Below, in pieces: positions 25,067 through 33,776 of a stretch of 64,000 nt of DNA. The first letter of the stretch is position 1. Each line of letters starts with the position of its first letter. A program made the translations under genes and the position numbers. The stretch comes from UBA1672 sp050633285 (GTDB lineage: Bacteria; Pseudomonadota; Alphaproteobacteria; Micavibrionales; Micavibrionaceae). The stretch lies in NCBI GenBank assembly GCA_050633285.1, contig JBOEGG010000005.1, forward strand, positions 545,643 through 609,642, written 5' to 3'. The notes beneath the pieces were generated by a model, which was given only the letters and a program-made list of their open reading frames with translations, searched no databases and had not been told where the DNA came from.

Positions 25067-26719
25067 TTATTTGGTTTTTTCAATAGAATTTACAAAACGG
25101 TTTGTCATTGGGTATCTGCGGTCACGTCCAAATGCGCGAAAGGTGATGCGTGTGCCTGGGGCAGATTGAAAACGTTTATATTCACTGATCTTTAATAGCT
25201 TGGCGATTTTTTTAACGTCGTTTGGATGATCTTCACATCGTTGTTTTCGTTTCAGAAGCTCAGTAGAAGCATTTGACCAGTCCTGTCCATCATATTCAAT
25301 CAGTAGGGATAAAATGTCATCCAGAAGGTCATATGGGGGTAAGCTGTCTTGATCTTTCTGATCTTCTCTTAGTTCGGCGGTTGGTGCTTTGGTAATGATA
25401 TTTTTGGGTATTACATAGCCTTGTTCATTTCGCCATTCACAAAGTTCGTATACTTGGGTTTTGTAAACGTCTTTAAGGGCGTTAAAGCCACCATTCATGT
25501 CGCCGTAAATTGTGCAATAGCCCACGGCTACTTCTGATTTGTTTCCTGTTGTAACGAGCATCGCGCCTGTCATATTCGATAGCGCCATAAGGATTGCACC
25601 GCGTATACGGCTTTGTGTGTTCTCATGCGCGAGGCCGTGCAAATCAGGGATCATACCTTCGAATGTTGCTACGGCTTCTTTGATTGATATTATATCGTAT
25701 TTTACGCCTAAGAGGTTTGCACATTCTTTTGCATCATCAAGGCTTTGTGATGATGTGAATTCGGATGGTAACATAACGCATTGTACGTTTTGTTCCCCTA
25801 GTGCATCTACGGCAATTGCGGCAGTTAGGGCACTGTCTACGCCGCCAGAAAGTCCAATGATTGCTTTGTGAAAGCCGTTTTTATGGATGTAATCTTTTAA
25901 GCCTAAGACTAATGCATTATATGCGTGTGGTTTCCAATCATTAGACACTTGTTTTATGTTTTCGCCTTGTGTGATCTGGATGGTATCCGAGATATTTAGG
26001 CAAATGATGTCATTTTGAAAAGCGGGAGCATGGTGTATTAATTGCCCATTCTCATTCATAATGAAGGACTGCCCATCAAAGACCAGCTCGTCTTGTCCGC
26101 CGACCATGTTGAGGTATATTAGTGGTAGGCCTGTTTCCTGTACGCAGCGCGTTGCAATTTCATTACGAGCGGTAGTTTGGTTTAAGTTATATGGGCTACC
26201 GTTTATTGCGATTAGGGCTTGTGCACCTTTATCTTTCAGAGATAGTGGGATGTGGGTGTGCCAGACATCTTCGCAGATCATAATACCAAGCTTTGCACCG
26301 CGGAATTCTATTGGCTCTGTGGGGCGATCTGCACTGAAGGTTCTTGGTTCATCAAAAATATGCGTGTTGGGTAGCATTGATTTCGTTATTGTATGGGTAA
26401 TTTTGCCATGTTCAATAAGAAGTACTGCATTATAAAGCTTATCATCTATACGCCATATCGTAGGGATAAGAGCAGCGGATGATAATGTTTTACTGGTGTG
26501 GGATATATGTTCGACTTGTTGTTCTATTTCACTCAGGAATGCCCGATTGAGGGTTAAATCCTCAGGCGGGTAGCCGCATAGGAACAGCTCAGGGAAAATG
26601 AGAAGATCTGTGCGTTCATCATACTCGTTCCATAGAGTGAGGATTTTTTCGGCGTTACCGGAAAGACCGCCCACAGTTGGGTTGAGTTGTGCCAGTGTTA
26701 GTCTGATATTTGTTGCCAT
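25067..26719 (-). CDS. nadE: glutamine-dependent NAD+ synthase
   Basis: This 550-residue two-domain enzyme makes NAD+ from nicotinic acid adenine dinucleotide using glutamine-derived ammonia. The N-terminal nitrilase-like glutaminase has its triad: Glu in FPELFLCGYPPEDL, Lys in KSMLPNTHIFDEPRTF, Cys in GIMICEDVWH. The C-terminal synthetase domain has the PP-loop GLSGGVDSALTAAIAV and later TTGNKSEVAVGYCTIYGDMN. Length is normal for the bacterial two-domain form. It starts 4 bases after the DAHP synthase gene ends, so the two are likely co-transcribed. Confidence 0.96.
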   Translation of the reverse strand: MATNIRLTLAQLNPTVGGLSGNAEKILTLWNEYDERTDLLIFPELFLCGYPPEDLTLNRAFLSEIEQQVEHISHTSKTLSSAALIPTIWRIDDKLYNAVLLIEHGKITHTITKSMLPNTHIFDEPRTFSADRPTEPIEFRGAKLGIMICEDVWHTHIPLSLKDKGAQALIAINGSPYNLNQTTARNEIATRCVQETGLPLIYLNMVGGQDELVFDGQSFIMNENGQLIHHAPAFQNDIICLNISDTIQITQGENIKQVSNDWKPHAYNALVLGLKDYIHKNGFHKAIIGLSGGVDSALTAAIAVDALGEQNVQCVMLPSEFTSSQSLDDAKECANLLGVKYDIISIKEAVATFEGMIPDLHGLAHENTQSRIRGAILMALSNMTGAMLVTTGNKSEVAVGYCTIYGDMNGGFNALKDVYKTQVYELCEWRNEQGYVIPKNIITKAPTAELREDQKDQDSLPPYDLLDDILSLLIEYDGQDWSNASTELLKRKQRCEDHPNDVKKIAKLLKISEYKRFQSAPGTRITFRAFGRDRRYPMTNRFVNSIEKTK

Positions 26720-26723
26720 GCGT

Positions 26724-28115
26724 TTATTCCGCCGCAGTCAAATCCTGAATTGTGAGTTTTTCACCACTGCGTGTGTTCTTTAGTTCTTCCGAGATCAAAA
26801 ATGCCATTTCAAGAGCCTGATTTGCATTTAGGCGCGGATCACAATGTGTGTGATAACGGCTTGATAGATCTTCATCTGCTATTGCATCTGCGCCACCGAT
26901 GCACTCAGTTACATTCTGTCCGGTCATCTCAATATGAATACCACCAGCGTGCGTGCCTTCGGCCTTATGAACGTTAAAGAAGCCACGAACTTCCGTCATG
27001 ATGTTATCAAATGGGCGCGTTTTATAACCACTTGGTGATTTGATTGTGTTGCCGTGCATAGGGTCACATGACCAAACGACCGAACGCCCTTCTTTTTTCA
27101 CAGCACGAACAAGTGGAGCAAGTGATTCTTCTACTTTTTCATGCCCCATACGTGCGATTAATGTTAGGCGACCCGGGATGTTTTCAGGGTTCAAAGTGTC
27201 AATGAGGCGTAGTAACTCATCCGGCTCTAATGCAGGGGAACATTTTAGGCCGAGTGGGTTTTTAATGCCGCGGACAAACTCAATTTGTGCATTTTCCATT
27301 TGATGCGTACGTGCACCGATCCATAACATATGTGCGGATGTGTCATACCAGTCACCTGTTAGGCTGTCGGTACGTGTCAGTGCTTCTTCATATGGTAGAA
27401 GAAGGGCTTCGTGAGATGTGTAAAAGCCGGTTTCTTTTAATGCAGGGACGCTTTCGGGGGTAATACCACATGCCGCCATAAAACCTAGTGCGTCGTCAAT
27501 ACGATTTGCTAAGTCCTGATAACGTTCACCGAGAGGGCTATTGGCGACAAAGCCAAGATTCCATTGGTGTACTTTATTTAAGTTTGCGTATCCACCATTT
27601 GCAAAGGCGCGTAGTAGATTGAGTGTAGAGGCCGCCTGATGATATGCCATGATCATGCGCTGTGGGTTTGGTTCTCTGGACTCTGCTGTGAAATCTAATG
27701 CATTGATGTTGTCGCCACGATAGCTTGGTAATGTAACATCGCCTTGTGTTTCTGTATCGCTGGAGCGAGGCTTGGCGAACTGACCAGCCATGCGACCAAC
27801 TTTAACGATAGGCATGGAACCAGCATATGTCATAACAACCGCCATTTGCAGTATAGCGCGGAATGAGTCTCTGATCTTATTTGCGCTAAATTCGGCAAAG
27901 CTTTCGGCGCAATCTCCACCTTGTAAAAGGAACGCGCGTCCTTGGGCAACTTCTGAAAGTTCGTTTTGCAGGCTACGTGCTTCTCCGGCAAAAACCAATG
28001 GTGGTAATTTGCTTAATTCTTGTTCAGTATTTTTAAGAACAGTTGCATCCGCATATGTAGGAAGCTGTAGTGCCGGTTTGTTTCTCCAGCTATTTGGTGT
28101 CCAATTTTGAGACAT
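26724..28115 (-). CDS. class II DAHP synthase (3-deoxy-7-phosphoheptulonate synthase)
   Basis: This is a 463-residue enzyme at the entry of the shikimate pathway, condensing phosphoenolpyruvate with erythrose 4-phosphate. It is the class II (plant-like) type: FLLQGGDCAESFAEFSANKI, then PIVKVGRMAGQFAKPRSSDT, then WSCDPMHGNTIKSPSG and GGIHIEMTGQNVTECIGGAD, which include the metal Cys (GGDC), His (MHGN) and Glu (HIEMTG). It is the first gene of the nadE-gltX block. The 220-base space upstream, shared with the divergent HD gene, shows no riboswitch or clear attenuator to me. Confidence 0.95.
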   Translation of the reverse strand: MSQNWTPNSWRNKPALQLPTYADATVLKNTEQELSKLPPLVFAGEARSLQNELSEVAQGRAFLLQGGDCAESFAEFSANKIRDSFRAILQMAVVMTYAGSMPIVKVGRMAGQFAKPRSSDTETQGDVTLPSYRGDNINALDFTAESREPNPQRMIMAYHQAASTLNLLRAFANGGYANLNKVHQWNLGFVANSPLGERYQDLANRIDDALGFMAACGITPESVPALKETGFYTSHEALLLPYEEALTRTDSLTGDWYDTSAHMLWIGARTHQMENAQIEFVRGIKNPLGLKCSPALEPDELLRLIDTLNPENIPGRLTLIARMGHEKVEESLAPLVRAVKKEGRSVVWSCDPMHGNTIKSPSGYKTRPFDNIMTEVRGFFNVHKAEGTHAGGIHIEMTGQNVTECIGGADAIADEDLSSRYHTHCDPRLNANQALEMAFLISEELKNTRSGEKLTIQDLTAAE

Positions 28116-28336
28116 GCTTTATCTATTCCATTATTAAAATTTAGTGGCATTTAATCAATCTGAATGACAGTTTATGCCTTAATCTGACAGGATTAGCAAA
28201 TGCAAATGGCGGTAATATACGGTTTTTGTAATTTTTTTATGGACGCAACTATCAGAACGTGCGAGATAATATGCTGTTTTTTAAAAATTTATATATATAA
28301 TTCTAAATTTCGTATATTCGTGGAATACTAATAAAA

Positions 28337-29419
28337 ATGTTAGATAGCGTACTAAAATTTCTTAATACCGCAGAAGGTCAGTTTGTATCGATATCGGCTC
28401 AGAAGAATGATTGGGCGGATAGGGATACAGTTCTTGGAACTTTGAATAGTTTGAAAGAGGCTTTGCCAGAGAGATATTTAACTGTAAATAAGGCAATGGA
28501 ATATATATTCACGCCTGATTTAAGTGTTGATGAAAATACGCGCAATAGTGTTGATTTAATACAAAAATGGCATGCTGCCGAAGAAGATTCATGTGTTGCC
28601 GCTATTCTTTGCAGTGCGATGACACAATTTGATTTTCGTGTTGGCGAGGATGATGACCTTATCCGCGGTATTTTATTTTCTTCGATTCTAGCGGAAGTGC
28701 CGAACGCCTTATTGTATCATAATAACTTACATTTCAGAAAAGTTGTGTTGCATGTTGTACGTATGATCGTTGCGCATAATGCAATGTTTGAGGGGACGAA
28801 TCATTCTCTTGATAAAAGTCAGATTACTGCTTTGCTGATCGCGGCTGCTATTCACGACCTTGGTCATCAGGGGAAGGGGAATATCACAAACCGTAAATAT
28901 GAGATGGCAAAAACAGAAAAGCGATCTTTTGAATTGGCTGCTCCATATTTAAAGGAGGCAGGTATATCTGAGGAATTGCTTTGTGATATTCGTACGATGC
29001 TTATTGGTACTGATGTTTCACCGTTTGGAGACCCTATCAGCCCAGCAAATCAGGTGCGTGCAGCATATGAATATCATTATGGCACTGCCGAGGATGATGA
29101 AGCATTAGAGCTGTGTGAAGATTTGATTGTTTTGGAAAGTAATGCTGATCTTTGTATGATGTGTCTAATGTTGCATGAAGCAGATATTATGAATTCTGCA
29201 GGGCTTAGTTATGAAATAACATGTCAGGAATCGATTTTTGTCAGTAAAGAAATCGGTCGTCCTCATGCTTCGCCAGAGGATACTTTATTGTTTTTGGAAA
29301 AAATTTGTTGTGGGGAGATGTTATCTGATTCTGCACGTTTTCTGGCGAGTGATAATTTACAAAAAATTCTTACACGTGTTATGCAAGATTTTAAAGACGG
29401 AAATGTTTCTTATTTTTAA
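28337..29419 (+). CDS. HD-fold phosphodiesterase, eukaryotic class I PDE-like
   Basis: This is a 360-residue cytoplasmic protein. Y127-H128-N129 (LLYHNNLHFRKVVLHV) and H173-D174-x-x-H177 (AAAIHDLGHQGKGN) match the catalytic YHN and HDxxH motifs of class I cyclic-nucleotide phosphodiesterases. A later acidic metal ligand is in MLHEADIMNSAG. The order and roughly 45-residue spacing agree with the family, and HDLGHQGKGN fits the PDE signature up to its last position. A simpler HD phosphohydrolase is the alternative. There is no N-terminal sensor domain that I recognise. The gene stands alone, divergent from the DAHP synthase gene. Confidence 0.75.
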   Translation: MLDSVLKFLNTAEGQFVSISAQKNDWADRDTVLGTLNSLKEALPERYLTVNKAMEYIFTPDLSVDENTRNSVDLIQKWHAAEEDSCVAAILCSAMTQFDFRVGEDDDLIRGILFSSILAEVPNALLYHNNLHFRKVVLHVVRMIVAHNAMFEGTNHSLDKSQITALLIAAAIHDLGHQGKGNITNRKYEMAKTEKRSFELAAPYLKEAGISEELLCDIRTMLIGTDVSPFGDPISPANQVRAAYEYHYGTAEDDEALELCEDLIVLESNADLCMMCLMLHEADIMNSAGLSYEITCQESIFVSKEIGRPHASPEDTLLFLEKICCGEMLSDSARFLASDNLQKILTRVMQDFKDGNVSYF

Positions 29420-30306
29420 TCGCTTTCAGTGCCTTTAGGCGTTTTCTTCCATCTGCGGTGAACCCAGAGCCATTGTTCCGGCCTTTGCCTTATCCATTTC
29501 TCTATATGTTTATGGGCGGCGTTTATAACGTCTTGCGTTGGTAACGGCTTTCCTTGTTCATCGAGAGTTGGGATGGCTGGGTAGGCAGTTAATTTAAAAT
29601 GACAGCCTTTAATACGTTCACAACGAACGGGGATTAAGGGGCATTTATATCTTTGACAGAGCTGTACGAAAACAGGGTTAGTCATTGCAGAGTGCCCAAA
29701 GAAGGGGACTTCTATACCTTCGTTATATTTTTGATCTATTAATATGCCCAGTGTTTTTGCATTTTTGAGTGTTTGAAGAAGTTTCTTTCCGCTTTCACGG
29801 GACTTGGGTAAGGCAGTTAGCTGACCGTTTAGGGTGCGAGATTTCTCTAATAGTTCTGCAACCATAGGGTTGTTTGGTTCACGGTATGTGAGGGTAATTG
29901 GCAGGTCTAATTGTGTATAAGAGGCAATACAATTTATTTCCCAATTTGCTAAATGTGCACCAATGAATACGGCTGCTCCGTCAGAGTGTAGCGCACTTTG
30001 TTCGCCTGTTAGGTCGTGTATTTCTGTGTAATCAGTGCTTAATTTTTTTAAGTGCGGGTATTCTGCAATAACACGGCCTAAATTGTCCCACATACCTTTG
30101 ATAATTACCCTTTGCGCATTTTTATCTTTTTCGGGTAGTGCGGTTTGTAGATGTCTATAGGCTTTTCGACTGGCAGCCATACGGGGGCCGATAGTACGGC
30201 CGATAAAACCACCGACATTTGATGCTGTTTGTGGTGGGAGGCATTTGAAAAACACAAAAAGTATTCTAAGTAAAAGTGCCTCAATAATGTATCTAGTTTT
30301 TTTCAT
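29416..30306 (-). CDS. LpxL/HtrB-like lipid A acyltransferase
   Basis: This 296-residue inner-membrane enzyme adds a secondary acyl chain to Kdo-lipid A or a related lipid. N-terminal membrane anchor (IIEALLLRILFVFFKCLP), then the acyltransferase HX4(D/E) motif in FIGAHLANWEINCIAS, the LTYREPNNPMVAELLEKSR segment and LGILIDQKYNEGIEVPFFG are typical of the LpxL/LpxM family. The end (HRRWKKTPKG) is the usual C-terminal WxHRRWK box. It overlaps lpxK, forming a waaA-lpxK-lpxL-like cluster for lipid A assembly. Confidence 0.9.
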   Translation of the reverse strand: MKKTRYIIEALLLRILFVFFKCLPPQTASNVGGFIGRTIGPRMAASRKAYRHLQTALPEKDKNAQRVIIKGMWDNLGRVIAEYPHLKKLSTDYTEIHDLTGEQSALHSDGAAVFIGAHLANWEINCIASYTQLDLPITLTYREPNNPMVAELLEKSRTLNGQLTALPKSRESGKKLLQTLKNAKTLGILIDQKYNEGIEVPFFGHSAMTNPVFVQLCQRYKCPLIPVRCERIKGCHFKLTAYPAIPTLDEQGKPLPTQDVINAAHKHIEKWIRQRPEQWLWVHRRWKKTPKGTESD

Positions 30307-31309
30307 GTGGCTTATTCTTAAAAGGTCTGAGTGCGTTGTTCAAGAACGAAGTGATGTCCTGTGGTTTGTCCCATGATAGTGTAATAGGAAGTGTTTGTAC
30401 TTTTGATTTGAACTCATTGGGAATACGTTGAAAATCTTTCTCGGTGGTTATGAGTTTTGCGTGCGCCTTGTGTGCTTCCTTAACGAGTTTTTCCATGTCT
30501 TTTGTCTTATATGGATAGTGGTCCGGGAAAGCGTGGAAGTTGTGTATGTCTAGGTTTATAGCGTTTAGGGTGTCTTGGAATTTGGTCGGGTGTCCTAATC
30601 CGGCAAAGGCGATATATGTATCATCCGGGTTAAGGTTATCTTTATGCGGTTTTATGCTCGCCTGAAAGACAGGTAGGTAAGGGGGGCATAATTCGAGGAT
30701 GCTCTTTTGATCTTGGCCTATGAGTATAATAGCATCTGAACGTTGGAAAGCCTGCTCAATAGGTTCACGTAGTGGGCCTGCGGGAATGGTTTTTTGGTTA
30801 CCAAAGCCTGTTTTTCCGTCAATAACCAGAAAGCTAATATCCTTTTTAAGTGACGGATTTTGTAATCCATCATCCATGATGATACAGGTGCAGTTAAGTT
30901 CATTGATCTTCTTTGCACCTGCTACACGATCCTTTGATATTATTGTTTTTGCATGATTTTTTAGGATTAAAGGTTCATCACCAACATCATGTGAACCGTC
31001 ATGACCCGATATGACCCTAGGGCCGATTTCAGTGCCGCCATATCCGCGAGTAAGAAAACAAGGAGCGCTTGAGAGTTCAGATTCTTTGATAATGTTCATG
31101 ATGGCAATTGCTGTCGGTGTTTTGCCACTTCCGCCTGCTGTGGCGTTACCGATACATATTACAGGGATTGAAGCGTTATGCGTCTTTTTAGAGCTTAGGT
31201 TTAATCTATGCCCTAATTGATATAGGCAGGATATGGGGGATAACAGCCCTGATATGAGGCTTGCTGTTTTGGATGTTGTGTACCAAAATTCAGGAGTTTT
31301 AGAGACCAT
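30293..31309 (-). CDS. lpxK: tetraacyldisaccharide 4'-kinase
   Basis: This 338-residue membrane-associated kinase phosphorylates the 4' position of the lipid A disaccharide. The Walker A loop is in ICIGNATAGGSGKTPTAIAI and an Asp-rich loop at CIIMDDGLQNPSLKKDISF; VISGHDGSHDVGDEPLILK is another family segment. The C-terminal part has AFAGLGHPTKF and FPDHYPYKTKDM, which are standard for LpxK. It sits between waaA and the lpxL-like gene and overlaps the latter by 14 bases. Confidence 0.96.
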   Translation of the reverse strand: MVSKTPEFWYTTSKTASLISGLLSPISCLYQLGHRLNLSSKKTHNASIPVICIGNATAGGSGKTPTAIAIMNIIKESELSSAPCFLTRGYGGTEIGPRVISGHDGSHDVGDEPLILKNHAKTIISKDRVAGAKKINELNCTCIIMDDGLQNPSLKKDISFLVIDGKTGFGNQKTIPAGPLREPIEQAFQRSDAIILIGQDQKSILELCPPYLPVFQASIKPHKDNLNPDDTYIAFAGLGHPTKFQDTLNAINLDIHNFHAFPDHYPYKTKDMEKLVKEAHKAHAKLITTEKDFQRIPNEFKSKVQTLPITLSWDKPQDITSFLNNALRPFKNKPHEKN

Positions 31310-31332
31310 TAATTTTATTGTTTATCTGTTTG

Positions 31333-32622
31333 TTATTTATTATTTATATCATTAATTTCATCTAATAAAGGAATGATTTCTTTCATAACAGTATCAATAA
31401 CGCCATTTTTCTTTTGTGCGTAGGCTGTTGCGTTATCTTGTAACTCTTTGGATTTGTCGGGGTTACTTAGAATATCTAAGAGAGATTTATAGAGTTCTTC
31501 AATATTATTGCATTGTATGGCTGCATTCTCTTCATGCATTTCATCGAAGATTTGTTGTAAATTTTGCACGTTTGGCCCATGTAATATAGCACATTCCTGT
31601 TGTGCTGCTTCTATCGGATTATGGCCACCACCACCATCACTACTTAATGACCTGCCGATACAGGCTATGGAGCTAAGGCTATAGAATAGGCCTAACTCAC
31701 CTAGGGTATCTGCGATATAAATATCGTCTGTAGGGGCAGGTAGTCTATGTTTTTCTCCGCGGACGCATAGCTCTAGTTCATAGGCGCTACATTGTTCTTT
31801 AATTTCTGCGCTACGTTCCGGGTGTCTTGGCACTATAATTGTTAATAGGTTGGGAAACTTGTTCTTGAGCCGTTGGTGGATTTCACAGGCAATTTTCTCT
31901 TCCGGTATATGGGTGCTTGCATATAACCAAATGGGGCGATCTTTGGTTATTTCCATTAAATCACTAAAGGATTTAGTATTAACCGGCAGGGGCATAGCAC
32001 TGTATTTTAGGTTATCTGTAACATATGATTGTTGTGCGCCTAATTCATTGTAGCGTTGTTGATCCATTTGCGTTTGGCATAAAACATGACGGAATGCCAT
32101 AAGCATATTATTGATGATAGAGGGGAATTTTTTCCAAGTGTTATATGACTTTTCGGACATATGTGCATTAAGGAGAAGTGCGGGAATATCACGTTCTTTG
32201 ATTTGTGATAGCATATTAGGCCAGAGTTCTGACTCCAGCCAAATTACCATGTCTGGGCGCCAGTGATCTAAAAAACGTTTTACCCATGTTGGGTGATCGA
32301 GGGGGTAGAACTGATGGAATGCTTGTTTGGGTAACTTGGGTTCTATTAATTTTGCAGAAGTTAGTGTCCCTGTTGTTACAAGGATAGCCATATTTGGGTA
32401 AAGTGTCTCAATTTTTTTTATTACGATTAAGGTGGATTGAACTTCACCTACGCTGGCGGCATGAAACCATATTAGTTTTTTATGTGGTCTAGGAAGCGTA
32501 ATGATAGATTTTTTTTCCTGTACACGGGATGCTAGTTCTTTACCGTTTGATAATCTATATCCTAGAAGGGCATGTAAGATGGGGCTGCTAAGGTAGGTTA
32601 ATGTCTTATATATTTTGTACAT
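31333..32622 (-). CDS. waaA: 3-deoxy-D-manno-octulosonic acid (Kdo) transferase
   Basis: This 429-residue GT30 glycosyltransferase transfers Kdo to lipid A precursor. An N-terminal membrane anchor (MYKIYKTLTYLSSPILHALL) is followed by LIWFHAASVGEVQSTLIVIK, where the catalytic Glu lies, then WLESELWPNMLSQIKERDIP, NAHMSEKSYNTWKKFPSI and later GLFYSLSSIACIGRSLSSDG with GGHNPIEAA. These are all canonical WaaA motifs. It is the first gene of the cluster. Confidence 0.95.
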   Translation of the reverse strand: MYKIYKTLTYLSSPILHALLGYRLSNGKELASRVQEKKSIITLPRPHKKLIWFHAASVGEVQSTLIVIKKIETLYPNMAILVTTGTLTSAKLIEPKLPKQAFHQFYPLDHPTWVKRFLDHWRPDMVIWLESELWPNMLSQIKERDIPALLLNAHMSEKSYNTWKKFPSIINNMLMAFRHVLCQTQMDQQRYNELGAQQSYVTDNLKYSAMPLPVNTKSFSDLMEITKDRPIWLYASTHIPEEKIACEIHQRLKNKFPNLLTIIVPRHPERSAEIKEQCSAYELELCVRGEKHRLPAPTDDIYIADTLGELGLFYSLSSIACIGRSLSSDGGGGHNPIEAAQQECAILHGPNVQNLQQIFDEMHEENAAIQCNNIEELYKSLLDILSNPDKSKELQDNATAYAQKKNGVIDTVMKEIIPLLDEINDINNK

Positions 32623-32650
32623 TTGCGGATATTATGTGTTTTACATTGTA

Positions 32651-32676
32651 AAAAGGGGGATGTTTCTCCCCCTTTA
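32651..32676 (-). terminator. rho-independent terminator downstream of the secreted Cys protein gene
   Basis: On the minus strand AAAGGGGGA pairs with TCCCCCTTT around a six-base loop and ends in TTTTTA. It separates the secreted-protein genes upstream from waaA downstream. Confidence 0.8.
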
Positions 32677-32716
32677 TATTTTTGTGCTTAAGTGCTGTTA
32701 ACATGTATTTATGGAA

Positions 32717-33685
32717 TTAGCGACCGTAACATCCTGCCGTTGATACAGTTCCGCCACCTGCTACAAGTGGTTGTCCGCCAGGGTGATAACGGCAGCCTGG
32801 TTGTAGGCAGATGTGTTCTTGATAATTTGTATTTCCTGATCCGGGTTTTAATACACGTACACCAGTAGGAATTGCTGGTGACACTACTGATGTGCCAGGA
32901 AGTGTGCAGCGACAGTTTCCTGTACAGGATGTTGGCGGCGTTAAATACTGTTGATATGTTTGAACCGGATCGTTTGTCCATGAACCTGAGGTTAGGGCGG
33001 TGGTTATATTACCAGACCAGCTTGTTGTGATTGGTGCACATGCTGTTGGTAGGTGTCTTTTATCGAGTGCAGGTGTTGTTGTGCCTGCATTATATAAATA
33101 CTCATCGAATGTGTAAAAACCGTCAAACGGTGAATCTGTAACAAAGTTAATACATTTTGCAGCATGCCAAACACGAGACATAATATCACAACTATATGCG
33201 GATCCGCCAGTCACGTTGGTGATTGAATGGGTAATAGGTGAACCTGCGGTATGTCCACTTAGGAGGTTATAGGCTACTCCTGATGTTTTACTTCCGTAAT
33301 TTAAGTTAATATAGGAAACGAGTGAATCGCCAACTAATCGTCGTAGAGCATTGTCCATACTAGAGCTGCCTAACGGTGTACCGTAACTGCTTGTTTCACT
33401 TAACATTTCATCGGCATGATCCGCTAATTCTCTTAATAATCTGTCAAAGCATGTATATTCGAATACGCTATCTGGTTTTAGGATAAGGTTCTGATTTTGT
33501 GTGATTTCACGTTGTGCTTCTAACCATGCACGAGCGGATAGTGTTTCATAATAAAGTGCATCGCATGGTGAGCTGGCGATAACGCTTGCTGCATTGGCTT
33601 TGTTGTTAATCGCGTGAAGCATTGATACAGACAATATAGCTGCTACGGCGATAATGAATCTCAATTTATTTAAGATTACTGTCAT
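32717..33685 (-). CDS. secreted cysteine-rich protein, paralogue A (unknown family)
   Basis: This is a 322-residue protein with a signal peptide (FIIAVAAILSVSMLHAINN and on). The mature part shares an ordered set of features with the 33777-35150 product: a Ser-x-Cys-Asp near the start, then the Arg/Glu-rich AWLEAQREITQNQN segment, KPDSVFEYTCFD, the MDNALRRLVGDSLVSYI helix, a C-x-x-MSRVWHAAKCINF stretch, ICLQPGCRYHP, and a final Cys. Eight cysteines align between the two, so disulfide bonding outside the cytoplasm is likely. I cannot name the family or a function. There is no catalytic motif, and the C-terminal CTGNCRC cluster is unique to this copy. Confidence 0.8.
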   Translation of the reverse strand: MTVILNKLRFIIAVAAILSVSMLHAINNKANAASVIASSPCDALYYETLSARAWLEAQREITQNQNLILKPDSVFEYTCFDRLLRELADHADEMLSETSSYGTPLGSSSMDNALRRLVGDSLVSYINLNYGSKTSGVAYNLLSGHTAGSPITHSITNVTGGSAYSCDIMSRVWHAAKCINFVTDSPFDGFYTFDEYLYNAGTTTPALDKRHLPTACAPITTSWSGNITTALTSGSWTNDPVQTYQQYLTPPTSCTGNCRCTLPGTSVVSPAIPTGVRVLKPGSGNTNYQEHICLQPGCRYHPGGQPLVAGGGTVSTAGCYGR

Positions 33686-33776
33686 TATATTATCCTTTAC
33701 TCACTTAACTGTCTTTGTTTCATTTTAATCAAATTTACTTTCATTACGCAAATAGCTTTTGTTTTTTAGGCGATAT

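Noticed and set aside
26598..28110. Plus-strand frames across the DAHP synthase and nadE genes
   Set aside because: They are antisense shadows of well-defined enzymes and have the matching codon-position pattern.
28116..28336. Riboswitch or attenuator before the DAHP synthase gene
   Set aside because: I found no leader peptide, no terminator/antiterminator pair and no familiar conserved core.
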